A stretch of 64,000 nucleotides of DNA from Brachybacterium sp042666875 (GCF_042666875.1 NZ_JBHTCX010000011.1:386167-450166), one strand, 5' to 3'; counted from the stretch's first letter, positions 33,927-43,553 are shown. Translations and numbers: made by a program. The notes: generated from the letters alone by a model not told the origin.

Positions 33927-34655
33927 TCAGGCCTGGGAGACGGGGGAGACGACCAGTTCGTCGATGCGCACGTGCGCGGGGGACTCGAGCACGAAGCTGA
34001 CGGTGCGGGCGATGTCCTCCGGGGTGAGCATGACGGCGCGGGCGGCGGCGTCGGGCACCTGCGGGCGCTGCTCGAGGAAGTCGGTGGCCACATCGCCCGG
34101 GCACAGGTGGCAGGCGCGCACACCGTGGGCGGCCTCCTGCTGGTTCAGGGTGCGGATCAGGGAGGAGACGGCCGTCTTGGACGCGGAGTAGGCCACGCCC
34201 GCGCCCGGCTGGAAGCTCCAGCCCGCGTAGGAGGAGATCGCCACAACGATGCCGCTGCTCTGACGCAGGTGGGGGAGGGCGGCGTCGATGACGGTGGCGA
34301 CCGCGGTGAGGTTGGTGCCGACGATCTGCTCGAACTCGCCCATGTCCTGATCGTCCCAGCGGCGCTGCGGCGCGTTCTGGCCGGCGGCGAGCACCAGGGC
34401 GTCCAGGCTCCCGAAGCGGTCCGCGACGGTCTGGGCGGCTTCGGCCACGGACTCCTTGTCACGCACGTCCAGGGGCAGCGCCAGGGCCTCGCCGCCGTCG
34501 GCGGCGATCTCGGCGACCACCTCGTCCAGCACCTCGCGGCGGCGCCCGCTGACAGCGACGGCCCAGCCCAGGGCTGCCGCGGCGCGGGCCACGGCGCGGC
34601 CCATGCCGCTGCCTCCGCCGGTGATCCACAGGGCGGGTGCGTTTGTGCCAGTCAT
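33927..34655 (-). CDS. Short-chain dehydrogenase
   Basis: 242 aa classical SDR. TGGGSGMGRAVARAAA is at about 11-26, VLAAGQNA at about 86-93, catalytic Ser in AISSYAG, and Tyr/Lys in YSASK. The C-terminal HLCPGDVATDFL motif fits the family. ATG with a GAGGAGA ribosome-binding site. Divergent from a second SDR at 34857 and upstream of the GntR regulator. Substrate unknown; a sugar-acid pathway is a reasonable guess from the regulator family. Confidence 0.92.
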   Translation of the reverse strand: MTGTNAPALWITGGGSGMGRAVARAAAALGWAVAVSGRRREVLDEVVAEIAADGGEALALPLDVRDKESVAEAAQTVADRFGSLDALVLAAGQNAPQRRWDDQDMGEFEQIVGTNLTAVATVIDAALPHLRQSSGIVVAISSYAGWSFQPGAGVAYSASKTAVSSLIRTLNQQEAAHGVRACHLCPGDVATDFLEQRPQVPDAAARAVMLTPEDIARTVSFVLESPAHVRIDELVVSPVSQA

Positions 34656-34856
34656 GAGGTCTCCTCGTCGTGCCGTCGTCATCAGGGCTGTGCCGTTGTC
34701 ATGTGGCTGCTCAGGGGCTGTGCGGATCGGGCATGGCCGCCGCGGAGGCGACTCCGGTGGCCCGCCCGATCTCAATAGTATGCTTTTTGGGACGGTCTGC
34801 CGACGGGGCATGCCGAGAGCGAGCCAGCGGCGACGGGCCGCGGAGAGGACGACGCG

Positions 34857-35645
34857 ATGGAGCTGGATCTGAGGAACAAGGTGGTCGTGATCACCGGCGC
34901 GGCGCGCGGCATCGGAGCCGTCATCGCGCAGCGCTTCGCCGCCGAGGGCGCGAAGGTGATCGCCTTCGACCTCGCCTTCCCCGACCCCGCGGACGGAGTT
35001 GGCGTCGAGGAGGGTCAGGGCGAGGAGCTGCCCGTCGAGCAGGTCGTGTGCAACGTCGCCGATCCCGAGTCGGTTCAGGCGGCGGTGGACGAGGTGGCCG
35101 GCCGCCACGGCACCATCGACGTGCTGGTCAACAATGCCGGCATCAACGTCGAGGGCGCGGTGGCGGACATCGAGTGGGCGCGCTGGAAGGCCTGCATGGA
35201 CGTGAACGTGGGCGGGGCGTTCCTCATGAGCCAGGCCGTCGCGCCGCTGATGCAGGCCGCCGGCGGCGGACGAATCATCAACGCCGCCTCGTTCGCCGCG
35301 ATCGTCCCCAGCGTGGCCAGCGCCGCGTACTCCGCCTCGAAATCCGCCGTGGTGCAGCTGACCCGGGTGCTCGCTTCCGAGCTGGGGCCGTGGGACATCA
35401 CTGTCAACGCCTACGCCCCCGGCATGGTGCCCACCGCCATGAACGGCTTCGCCGAGATGCCCACCGAGGCGCAGGACCGGCTGCTGGACACCCTCTCCCT
35501 GCGTCGCTGGGAGACCCCGGACGACGTCGCGAACCTGCTGATCTTCCTGGCCAGCGACCAGGCCTCCTACATCACCGGCACCCTGCTGGACGTCTCCGGC
35601 GGCAAGCTGGCCACGCAGATCCCGTCGCGGGCGTATGGGCGGTGA
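34857..35645 (+). CDS. Short-chain dehydrogenase
   Basis: 262 aa classical SDR. TGAARGIGAVIAQRFA is at about 12-27, NNAGIN at about 96-101, catalytic Ser in NAASFAA and YSASK near 160. GNTL-like residues and a C-terminal TGTLLDVSGGKLA tail are typical of sugar- and polyol-dehydrogenases. Divergent from the SDR at 33927 across a 201-bp promoter region that contains an AT-rich stretch near 34771-34792 (AATAGTATGCTTTTT), a plausible GntR-site location. Confidence 0.92.
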   Translation: MELDLRNKVVVITGAARGIGAVIAQRFAAEGAKVIAFDLAFPDPADGVGVEEGQGEELPVEQVVCNVADPESVQAAVDEVAGRHGTIDVLVNNAGINVEGAVADIEWARWKACMDVNVGGAFLMSQAVAPLMQAAGGGRIINAASFAAIVPSVASAAYSASKSAVVQLTRVLASELGPWDITVNAYAPGMVPTAMNGFAEMPTEAQDRLLDTLSLRRWETPDDVANLLIFLASDQASYITGTLLDVSGGKLATQIPSRAYGR

Positions 35646-35734
35646 CGTCGTCTCCGAGTGATCGTTGATCATCTCCGTCCCTCCGGTAACGTGCGTTCAC
35701 ACCATCCCTTGTGCACGATCCCGGAAGGATCGAC

Positions 35735-37174
35735 ATGTCGGTTCCCCCAGGGCAGAACCCCGATGCCCAGCCCGATTCCCTGCTTCCGAACGACCGGCTC
35801 GAACTGTACGGAGGCCGCTGGGCCGGGCTGATCCCGGCCGCCGTCCTCATCGCGGTGATGTCGTGGCTGTCCATCACCGAACGCGCCTCGATCTCGGCGT
35901 TCTGGGTCGGGGGGTTCCTCGCCCTGGTCATCGGCATGGCCTTGGCCCGCAACCGCACCCGGTACGCGGAGACGATCGTGCGCGGACTGACGGACCGGAC
36001 CGGCGCGATGGTGATCCTCGCGTTCGTCTTCGCCGGCGTGTTCGGGGCCATCATGAAAGCGGCCGGGCTGGTGGACGGCCTGCTCTGGCTCGGCCTCCAG
36101 ACGGGCCTGACCGGCTCCTGGTTCACGGTGCTGGCCTTCCTACTGGCCTGCGTCTTCGGTGCCGGCACGGGAACCAGCGTGGGCACCGTTCAGGCGATGG
36201 TGCCCGTGCTGTACCCCGCGGGCGTACTGCTCGGCGCCGACCCCACGATGCTCGCGGTCGCGATCCTGGCCGGTGGCGCGTTCGGCGACAATATCGCGCC
36301 GATCTCGGACACCACGGTGACCTCGTCCTTCACGCAGGACGCCGAGCTGGGCTCCGTCGTACGGTCCCGGCTTCCTCTCGCACTGTCGGCAGCGGCGGTC
36401 GCGCTGGTGGTGTTCGCGATCTTCGGCGGCGGTGGCGACGTGACCGAGGCCGACCAGAACGCCACCGGGGCGATCGGACTGATCCAGATCATTCCCTTCG
36501 CACTCGTGCTCACCCTCGCGCTGCTGCGCCGCCACCTGTTCGTCTCGCTGACATGGGGCATCGTCAGCGCCGTCGTGATCGGGCTGGTCACCGGCCAGCT
36601 GCAGATCGGCGCCATCTTCTCGATCCCGGGTGAACGCGGTGACTCCACGGGTCTGCTGGAGGACGGCATGGGTGGCGTGACCGGACTGATCCTGCTCGTT
36701 CTACTGATCATGGCCTTCTCTCGTGTCCTCGCCGAGAGCGGGATGATGGAATCGCTGCTCGCGAAGCTGCAGAATGCCGCCGCTCGCGGCGTGCGCAGCG
36801 CCGAGCTCACCATTATCGTGGTCACCTTGATCTTCACGGTGCCGCTGGGCGCCAACGCCCCGGCGATCCTGCTGGTGGGGCCGACGATCGCGAAGCCGCT
36901 CGGCCAGAAGTACGGCTTGAGCCCGGCACGCCGCGCGAACCTCCTGGACTGCAGTGCCTGCACTCTGTTCTACATGCTGCCCTGGCACAACGCGGTGATC
37001 GCCTGGTTCGCCACCGTCACCACGGTCGGGGCGACCTCTGACCTGACCGCCCCCGGAATCGGTGCGGCATTCCTGAACCCGTACGCCTGGGCGCTGCTGG
37101 CCGTCATCATCCTCTCGGCCGTGACGGGCTGGAACCGCACCTACAGCGCCACGAAGGAGACCGTCCCGGCATGA
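35735..37174 (+). CDS. NhaC-family Na+/H+ antiporter
   Basis: 479 aa, about 11-12 transmembrane helices. NhaC/ArsB-type signatures include the GTGTSVGTVQAMVPVLYPAG region, GDNIAPISDTTVTSSFTQDA and a late SACTLFYMLPWHN. Probably exchanges Na+ (or an amino-acid-derived cation) for protons at the membrane. The ATG at 35735 follows GGAAGGA. It overlaps the racemase gene by 4 bp (ATGA), so the two are coupled; an amino-acid antiporter role is inferred from context. Confidence 0.88.
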   Translation: MSVPPGQNPDAQPDSLLPNDRLELYGGRWAGLIPAAVLIAVMSWLSITERASISAFWVGGFLALVIGMALARNRTRYAETIVRGLTDRTGAMVILAFVFAGVFGAIMKAAGLVDGLLWLGLQTGLTGSWFTVLAFLLACVFGAGTGTSVGTVQAMVPVLYPAGVLLGADPTMLAVAILAGGAFGDNIAPISDTTVTSSFTQDAELGSVVRSRLPLALSAAAVALVVFAIFGGGGDVTEADQNATGAIGLIQIIPFALVLTLALLRRHLFVSLTWGIVSAVVIGLVTGQLQIGAIFSIPGERGDSTGLLEDGMGGVTGLILLVLLIMAFSRVLAESGMMESLLAKLQNAAARGVRSAELTIIVVTLIFTVPLGANAPAILLVGPTIAKPLGQKYGLSPARRANLLDCSACTLFYMLPWHNAVIAWFATVTTVGATSDLTAPGIGAAFLNPYAWALLAVIILSAVTGWNRTYSATKETVPA

Positions 37175-37860
37175 CCACATCCACGATCGGTGTGCTCGGC
37201 GGGATGGGGCCGGCCGCCAGCGTCCACTTCCAGCAGCGGCTGGTCCAGCTCACCCCGGCCCAGCGCGATGCGGACCATCCCACCACCATCTCGTGGTCCG
37301 ATCCGCAGATCCCGGACCGGGTCGCCGCCCTGCGCGGCACCGGGGAGTCTCCGGTGCCGGCTCTGCGCCGCGGAGCCGAGGTGCTCCGCGGCGCGGGAGC
37401 CGCGGTGATCGCCGTCCCGTGCAACACCGTCCATCCCTTCCTGCCGCAGGTGCTGGGGGAGAGCGGCTACGTCGACATGATCGACAAGGCGGGGCGGGCC
37501 GTCGCCGCCCGGGGCATAACCCGTGCGAGCGTGCTGGCGACCGCGGCGACGCTCGAGCACGGCATGTACGAGCGGGCCCTGGCCGCGCACGGGGTGGAGG
37601 CCGCCGCGCCGGCCGAGCAGCAGGCGGAGGTCCTCGAGATCATCGCCGCGGTGAAGACGGGTGCGGACCGTGCGCCGCTGCGGGAACGACTGCACGCCGT
37701 GATCGATGACCAGCTGCGGGGCGGCTGCGACGGCGTGCTCGTCGCCTGCACGGAACTCTCCGTCCTGATCGCGGAATCGCCGCGGTCGATGGTCGTGGAC
37801 GCCCTCGACGAGCTCGCCCGAGAGACCCTCCGCCGGGCGGGGATCAGTCCGGCACGGTGA
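37171..37860 (+). CDS. Aspartate/glutamate racemase family protein
   Basis: 229 aa. Starts STIGVLGGMGPAASVHF, the family signature. Two catalytic cysteines are present: AVPCNTVH (about 86) and VACTEL (about 192), the acid-base pair used in cofactor-independent racemisation. Likely interconverts L- and D-Asp or Glu. Coupled by a 4-bp overlap to the antiporter and overlapping the 3' end of the convergent decarboxylase gene by 17 bp. Confidence 0.93.
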   Translation: MTTSTIGVLGGMGPAASVHFQQRLVQLTPAQRDADHPTTISWSDPQIPDRVAALRGTGESPVPALRRGAEVLRGAGAAVIAVPCNTVHPFLPQVLGESGYVDMIDKAGRAVAARGITRASVLATAATLEHGMYERALAAHGVEAAAPAEQQAEVLEIIAAVKTGADRAPLRERLHAVIDDQLRGGCDGVLVACTELSVLIAESPRSMVVDALDELARETLRRAGISPAR

Positions 37861-39139
37861 AGCGCTCGTCCAGGTGCTCACGCAGAACCTGGTCGTCGAT
37901 CGAGCCGCCACGGACCATCACCCCGTAGGAGGCGCCCGCGCTGTGCGGGGCATCGTCAGCCGATGCCTTCCCCACGGCCCAGGCGACGTCGCCCAGGAAC
38001 TGTTCGGCGACCTCCCCGTGCCGGGGGAAGGTGACCACGTGCAGGGACGGCGGGTCCTCCTGGGTGTCGATCCACCAGCCGCGCTCGCCGAGGGCTCCGG
38101 CGATCGCCGGAATCGAGGGCCCGGCGGAGGTGGCGGCGAACACGCCCATCGGCGGCGTCCCGATCACCTCGAGACCGTTCGCGGCGAGCCCTGCCTGCAG
38201 GGTGCGGGCCGTGGTCATGACCTGCGCCACGAGCTCGCGATATCCTGAGCGGCCCAGAGCGGACAGCGCGGTCCAGGCGGCCGCGGCGGGGCCGACGGGT
38301 CGAGTGCCGATCACGCCGGAGGCGGCGTAGGCGCCGCCGGGCCAGCCGGTGGAGACGTAGTAGCTGGCGTGCCGCAGCTCCGGATTCGCGAACAGCAGCA
38401 CCGAGGCGCCCTTCATCCCGTACCCGTACTTGTGCATGTCCACGGACACCGAGATCACTCCGGGCACATCGAGGCCGAACTGCGGAGGCTCCACCCCGGC
38501 GGCATCGAGGAACGGCAGAAAGAGCCCGCCCATGGCGGCGTCGACGTGGACCCCCACGCCAGTTCCGGCCAGGTGGCCTGCGATCTCCGCGATGGGGTCG
38601 ACCACGCCGAAGGGGAAGCACGGGGCCGACAGGCACACGGCGGCGGTGCGGTCATCGACGGCGGCAAGGACGTCGGCGGGCGCGGGCAGACCGTCCGGGC
38701 CGACGGGCACGAGCTCCACGGTGAAGCCGAGGTAGTCCGCGGCCTTCCAGAAGCCCGGGTGCGCGGTCACCGGCATCACCAGGCGGCGACGGGTCTCGTT
38801 GCCGGGCAGGTCGCGGTACCCCTTCAGCGCCACCATGATCGACTCGGTCCCGCCGGAGGTGAACACGCCGAACGCCTCGGACTCCGGTGCGATCACCGAG
38901 GCGACCATCGCGATCGTCTCGGACTCGAACTGCTGCACGCTCGGGAACGCCGAGGCAGACAGTGCGTTCTCGTGCGCGAACAGGGCAGAGGCCTCATCCA
39001 CCAGCTGCTGGTGCCAGTCCGGGGAGTCGTAGACCAGGGACCAGCCGCGGCCCCCGCGCCAGTCGACGTCGTCTCGGGTGGCGGCCGACCAGCTTCCGCG
39101 GATCGCCGACGGGTCCAGGCCATGGTCAGGGAGTTGCAC
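37844..39139 (-). CDS. PLP-dependent group II decarboxylase/lyase
   Basis: 431 aa fold-type I PLP enzyme. SGGTESIMVALKGYRD is at about 93-108; VHVDAAMGGLFLPF holds the PLP aspartate; the Schiff-base lysine is in VDMHKYGYGMKGAS. The closest families are sphingosine-1-phosphate lyase-like and MfnA/GadB-like decarboxylases. The substrate is not evident; glutamate or aspartate is suggested by the neighbouring racemase, antiporter and symporter, an acid-resistance-like set. GTG start. Convergent with the racemase (17-bp overlap). Confidence 0.88.
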   Translation of the reverse strand: MQLPDHGLDPSAIRGSWSAATRDDVDWRGGRGWSLVYDSPDWHQQLVDEASALFAHENALSASAFPSVQQFESETIAMVASVIAPESEAFGVFTSGGTESIMVALKGYRDLPGNETRRRLVMPVTAHPGFWKAADYLGFTVELVPVGPDGLPAPADVLAAVDDRTAAVCLSAPCFPFGVVDPIAEIAGHLAGTGVGVHVDAAMGGLFLPFLDAAGVEPPQFGLDVPGVISVSVDMHKYGYGMKGASVLLFANPELRHASYYVSTGWPGGAYAASGVIGTRPVGPAAAAWTALSALGRSGYRELVAQVMTTARTLQAGLAANGLEVIGTPPMGVFAATSAGPSIPAIAGALGERGWWIDTQEDPPSLHVVTFPRHGEVAEQFLGDVAWAVGKASADDAPHSAGASYGVMVRGGSIDDQVLREHLDERFTVPD

Positions 39140-39192
39140 GGGACAACCCTAGCGGCCGCGCCGAGGCCCGCAGTCCTGCGTCGTCACGGGCA

Positions 39193-40821
39193 TTACGCCT
39201 CGTAGACGAGCTCCCCGTCCTTGATCGTTGCCAGCACCTCGAGATCGCGGAGGTCCTGCGGAGCGGTGGTCAGCGGGTCACCGGAGAGGATCACGAGATC
39301 GGCGCGCATGCCGGCGCGGAGCGATCCCTTGTCGTGCTCCTCGCCGTACTGGTAGGCCGCTTCGGCCGTCACGGCGCGCAGCGCTTCCCAGGTGGAGATG
39401 CGCTCCTCCAGGCCGACGGGCCGGCCGGTGCGGCTGACACGGTTCACGGCCGCCCAAATCGACAGCAGCATGTCCGGCGGCGTGACGGGGGAGTCCTGGT
39501 GCAGCGTGACCCGAACTCCGCGGTCCAGCGCCGAACGCGCCGGGGAGACCCGCCGGCCGCGCACGGGCCCGAAGTTGCGCAGGTGCACATCGCCCCAGAA
39601 CCAGGTGTGCACGGAGAAGATCGAGGCGATCATGCCCAGCGGCGCCATCCGCTCCAGCTGATCATCGCGCACCGTCTGGGCGTGGATCATCACCGGGCGG
39701 GTCTTGAGCCAGTCCGGATATTCGGCGCCAACGCGCTCGGCGGTGCTCACCCACAGCTCCGCGGCCGCGTCACCGTTGCAGTGCACGATCAGCTGCCGCC
39801 CCTGCTCGGCGACGGTGCGCGTGAACTCCTCGACCTCAGCGGGCGTATGGATCGGGTAGGCGCAGCCGGGGTTCTCATCGCCCGGGACCGGCTCGTAGGG
39901 CTCGCTCATCCAGGCCGATCGGGCCTGCGGCGAACCGTCGAGGATCATCTTGTACCCGCCCAGGCGCAGCCGGCCCACGTAGTCCCCGGCGAACTCCGGA
40001 TACCGGTCGTAGGCGACGGTCTCGGACTGGACGACGGGATAGACGACCACGTCCAGCCCGAGGCCTCCTGAGCGGGCGGCCGCGGCGAGTCCGTCGACGG
40101 TGGCGGGATCGGCAGCGCCCTCCTGCGCGGTGGTGATGCCATGACGCAGGTAGTCCTGGACGGCGAGCCGCACGGAGCGGGCCGGGTCGGACGCGCCGCC
40201 AGGTAGCAGACCACCGCTGCCTCCGGGGGAGAGGATCGCTGCGAAGGCCGCCATCGCGGGATGCTCCTCGACGTACCCGTCCGGGGTGCCATCGGCGCCG
40301 CGCCCGAAGCGGCCCCCCTCGGGATCCGGGGTCTCAGCCGTCAGGCCTGCACTCTCCACGAGGAACGAATTCCCGACGGCGACGTGCATGCTGCGGTGCA
40401 GAGCGAACACGGGCAGGTCGGTGGCGACCTGGTCGAGGTCGTATCGGGTGGGGTGGCGGCCTTCGGCCAGGAGGTTCGGGTCGTACTTCGCGCCGATCAA
40501 CGGGGACCTGTCGGAGGGATCGCGCTCGGCGAGACGCGTGCGGAACGCGGCGACGATGTCGGCGATGCTGCCGGAGTGCTCGAGGTCGACCAGCGCGGAG
40601 AGCGCCCCGTGCTGGAGCAGATGACCGTGCGAATCGATGAACGAGGGCATCAGCGTGCGTCCGGCCAGGTCCACCTCGGTGACGTCGGCGCCTGCCTGCG
40701 TACGGGCCTCGGCGAGCGGGCCGACGAACGCGATCCGGCCATCGCGGACCAGCACGGAGTCTGGTGCGTCGTCCTGGTCGACCATCGTCAGGATGCGTCC
40801 GGAACGGTAAAGCGTCTCCAC
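39193..40821 (-). CDS. Amidohydrolase-3 family (YtcJ-like) hydrolase
   Basis: 542 aa metal-dependent amidohydrolase. An N-terminal composite beta domain (METLYRSGRILTMVDQDDAP) precedes the barrel. DSHGHLLQHG holds the HxH pair; later VMIHAQTV, VTLHQDSPVTPP and the terminal DLVILSGDPLTTAPQ are YtcJ hallmarks. Hydrolyses an amide or imide bond; substrate unknown. GTG start with AAGGA upstream. Lies 76 bp downstream of the ESS-type symporter in the same direction, so uptake followed by hydrolysis is plausible. Confidence 0.9.
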   Translation of the reverse strand: METLYRSGRILTMVDQDDAPDSVLVRDGRIAFVGPLAEARTQAGADVTEVDLAGRTLMPSFIDSHGHLLQHGALSALVDLEHSGSIADIVAAFRTRLAERDPSDRSPLIGAKYDPNLLAEGRHPTRYDLDQVATDLPVFALHRSMHVAVGNSFLVESAGLTAETPDPEGGRFGRGADGTPDGYVEEHPAMAAFAAILSPGGSGGLLPGGASDPARSVRLAVQDYLRHGITTAQEGAADPATVDGLAAAARSGGLGLDVVVYPVVQSETVAYDRYPEFAGDYVGRLRLGGYKMILDGSPQARSAWMSEPYEPVPGDENPGCAYPIHTPAEVEEFTRTVAEQGRQLIVHCNGDAAAELWVSTAERVGAEYPDWLKTRPVMIHAQTVRDDQLERMAPLGMIASIFSVHTWFWGDVHLRNFGPVRGRRVSPARSALDRGVRVTLHQDSPVTPPDMLLSIWAAVNRVSRTGRPVGLEERISTWEALRAVTAEAAYQYGEEHDKGSLRAGMRADLVILSGDPLTTAPQDLRDLEVLATIKDGELVYEA

Positions 40822-40897
40822 GGGGTGGGTCCTTCTCTCGAGCGGTTCTGTGCTGGCGATCGTGCCACGGCGGGGCGTGCCGCGCGGAGGAGGGAGA

Positions 40898-42319
40898 TCA
40901 GGCGCCGGTGACCGAGGCCGCGTCCTGATCGGTGTCGGGAGCGGCTCCCTGGGCAGTGCCGCGCAGGCTCCAGGTGCGGGAGCCGAAGGAGCGCGTCAGG
41001 AGCATGATCAGGAAGTAGCCGAGAGTCAGAGCCGCCATGATGCCCAGCGCCGCGGGGAGGCCGAGCTCGCCGGCGAAGGCCGCGGAGATCGTGAGCATCG
41101 CGGGGATGTACAGCATCTCGGGAAGGTTCATCAGGCCCATCTCGGCCATGGTGGTGGTGCGCATGCGCGGGTCGAGGATCCGCACCAGGGCGAGGCCCGT
41201 GGGGGTGGTCCCGGTCAGGGTGCCGTACATGCCCATCGTGCGCTCGAAATCGTGGTCGCTGCCGTAGCGCTGGCCGATCAGGAAGACCATCACCACGGTG
41301 GCAGCGATGACCAGCACCACGGTGACCAGGATCGGCACGATCCAGGCGGCGACGACCGCGGCCTGGACGGCCATGAAGGAGGCGACCACGACGAAGTCGG
41401 TGGAGAAGCCGGTGATCTTGGCCTGAAGCCTGCGGTCCATCAGGTGCTCGACGTTCAGCCGGCGCAGCACCCAGCGCAGGAAGTAGGCGGACAGCAGCCC
41501 GTTCATGAACATCATCCCGCTGATGGTGTCGCCGAAGAAGCCGGGGATGAACGCGAAGAGCCATGAGAGGCCGTGGGCGAGGATGTAGGCGACGCCCATC
41601 ATGGCGAAGTGGAAGGTGAGGGTGTCGATGCTGCCCGAGAACGTCGTCTCGGAGCCCATCGTCTCGGTCTCCTCCTCGTCCCGGAAGTACCCCTTGCCGA
41701 CGGAGTCGGAGATGCCCATCGAGTGGGTGGCCAGGCCCCGGTTCATGCCCCACTTGGCCAGCGGCACACCCACCAGGAAGGCGGCGGCGAACCCGACGGA
41801 GGCGAACGCCAGCCCGACGTCCACGGCGTTGTCCCAGCCCTGCTGTTCGAAGATCCCCGCGAACGTGACGGCCTGGCCGGGCCCCTGGGCGAAGGCGAAG
41901 GGCACCATGAAGCCGTACATGGCGTCCATGCCGCCGAAGCGCCCGGTGGTCGCGACGATCGCGACCCCGAGCAGCGCCTGCACGGCGAACACAAGGGTCC
42001 ACGTCAGGCCCATCGCCCACGCGCCGCGCAGCAGCACCTTCTGCGTCTGCCCGCCCCCTCCCGAGCCCGGGGGCGGGGGCGTGAGCCCGATGGAGATGAA
42101 GGAGAGGGTGAAAAGCTCGGCGGTGAGCGTGGCGAACATGGCGCTGTCCACGCCGTCGAACACTCCGGAGAGGCCGAGGTTCATGGCGATCGCACCGAGG
42201 AACCCGGCGATCACGAATGCCGGTACGAGGTTGCTGCGGAAGGCGGGAACCCACCGCCGTACCGCCATCCCGATCAGACAGAAGGCACCGATGAGGGACA
42301 GGCCGAACAGCGCTGACAC
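40898..42319 (-). CDS. ESS-type sodium:glutamate symporter-like protein
   Basis: 473 aa, about 11-12 transmembrane helices with two inverted-repeat cores. GPGQAVTFAGIFEQQGWDNA and the later YGTLTGTTPTGLALVRILDP correspond to the two re-entrant loops of GltS/ESS carriers. Likely Na+-coupled uptake of glutamate or a related anion. The GTG at 42319 follows AAGGAG. The upstream 310-base gap (42320-42629) holds a 16-bp tandem repeat and an imperfect GGAA-CCATA-TTCC palindrome (42486-42498). Confidence 0.85.
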   Translation of the reverse strand: MSALFGLSLIGAFCLIGMAVRRWVPAFRSNLVPAFVIAGFLGAIAMNLGLSGVFDGVDSAMFATLTAELFTLSFISIGLTPPPPGSGGGGQTQKVLLRGAWAMGLTWTLVFAVQALLGVAIVATTGRFGGMDAMYGFMVPFAFAQGPGQAVTFAGIFEQQGWDNAVDVGLAFASVGFAAAFLVGVPLAKWGMNRGLATHSMGISDSVGKGYFRDEEETETMGSETTFSGSIDTLTFHFAMMGVAYILAHGLSWLFAFIPGFFGDTISGMMFMNGLLSAYFLRWVLRRLNVEHLMDRRLQAKITGFSTDFVVVASFMAVQAAVVAAWIVPILVTVVLVIAATVVMVFLIGQRYGSDHDFERTMGMYGTLTGTTPTGLALVRILDPRMRTTTMAEMGLMNLPEMLYIPAMLTISAAFAGELGLPAALGIMAALTLGYFLIMLLTRSFGSRTWSLRGTAQGAAPDTDQDAASVTGA

Positions 42320-42380
42320 GGGGAGAACTCCTTGTCGTCGTCCCGCTGCGGACGCTGTGGGTCGGGGAGCGGGGCGCGAA

Positions 42381-42412
42381 TGATCGTCGTGGGGTCTGAT
42401 CGTCGTGGGGTC
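42381..42412. repeat. Perfect 16-bp tandem duplication
   Basis: TGATCGTCGTGGGGTC occurs twice head to tail (42381-42396, 42397-42412), 62 bp upstream of the leftward symporter start. Its 16-bp period is not one helical turn. It may be a binding site or replication slippage. Confidence 0.8.
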
Positions 42413-42629
42413 GGAGGCTATCGTGTCCGTGGGCTTTGCCGTCGGCGCCGCCGCGCCTCGCGAATGAACGCTGACGTAACAATCAGGAACCATATTCCCT
42501 GTCGTGTGCCGCACAGGCGCCCAGTCGGGGCATAGTCCGGCGCGGGGCCGTTTCCGCCTGCGGCGATGCGGTACTGTCCCAGCAGCGCACCGGCGATATG
42601 TGGCAGACGGGATGGAGTGGCAACGACGT

Positions 42630-43550
42630 ATGAGTGACGGAGACAGCGCGGCAGGAACCGTCCCGGCGTCCGCTGCACCCGGATCCGACGCGGACGATGC
42701 CAGCTCCCAGCAGGTCGTCAAGGCCGCGCGCCGCGGCAGGTCCCGGCGCATCCGGCGCAACCGCCTGCTGCAGGCCGGGGTTCTGGTCGCCGTGCTGGCG
42801 ATCTGGTGGCTGATCACCGCACTGAAACTCATCGATCCCTTGTACCTGCCCAGTCCGCAGTCGGTGCTCGGCTCCTTCATCAACGCCAACCGGTGCCTCG
42901 TGGTCGACGAGGCCTCCGGCCGGACTGTGTGCGGGGTGCAGAACTACTACCTGTGGGAGCACCTGCTTGCTTCCCTCCAGCGCATCGGCGTCGGCGTCGC
43001 CCTCGCTGCGGTCGCCGGAATCGCCCTCGGCTTCCTCATGAGCATGTGGGAACCGGCGAACACGGCACTCGCTCCCTACCTGAACTTCCTGCGGGCGCTG
43101 CCTCCGCTGGGCTATATCGGCCTGATCATCGTCTGGGTCGGCATCGGCGATCTCTCGAAGTTCCTGCTGCTGTTCCTGGCCGCCTTCCCGCCGATCGTCA
43201 TCGCCACCATCGACGGAGTCCGCGGCGTGCGCGAGGACTACATCTCCGCGGCCCGCAGCATGGGCGCCGGGCCGCCGGAGATAGCGCGCTTCGTCGTGCT
43301 GCCGGCCGCTACCGCCTCCATCTTCTCCGGCGTGCGGCTCGCGGTCGGGTTCGCCTGGACCACCGTGGTGGCCGCAGAGCTCAACAACGGCATCCCCGGG
43401 ATCGGCGGCCTCGCCTACATCTCCGGCACGCAGCTGAACACGTCGCTCACGATCGCCTGCATCATCGTCATCGGTCTCGTCGCGGTCGCCCTCGACGGCT
43501 GCATCCGCTGGATCGGCGACCGCCTGGTGCCCTGGCAGGGAAAGGTCTGA
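42630..43550 (+). CDS. ABC transporter permease (SsuC/TauC type)
   Basis: 306 aa, about six transmembrane helices after a cytosolic tail with a basic patch RRGRSRRIRRNR. The EAA loop SAARSMGAGPPEIARFVVLP is of the nitrate/sulfonate/taurine permease type, as are the PPLGYIGLIIVWVGIG and GIPGIGGL segments. An insertion of about 20 residues with two cysteines (NRCLVVDEASGRTVCGVQNY) in the first external loop is unusual. First gene of a three-gene operon; next gene 3 bp downstream. Confidence 0.93.
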   Translation: MSDGDSAAGTVPASAAPGSDADDASSQQVVKAARRGRSRRIRRNRLLQAGVLVAVLAIWWLITALKLIDPLYLPSPQSVLGSFINANRCLVVDEASGRTVCGVQNYYLWEHLLASLQRIGVGVALAAVAGIALGFLMSMWEPANTALAPYLNFLRALPPLGYIGLIIVWVGIGDLSKFLLLFLAAFPPIVIATIDGVRGVREDYISAARSMGAGPPEIARFVVLPAATASIFSGVRLAVGFAWTTVVAAELNNGIPGIGGLAYISGTQLNTSLTIACIIVIGLVAVALDGCIRWIGDRLVPWQGKV

Positions 43551-43553
43551 CCG

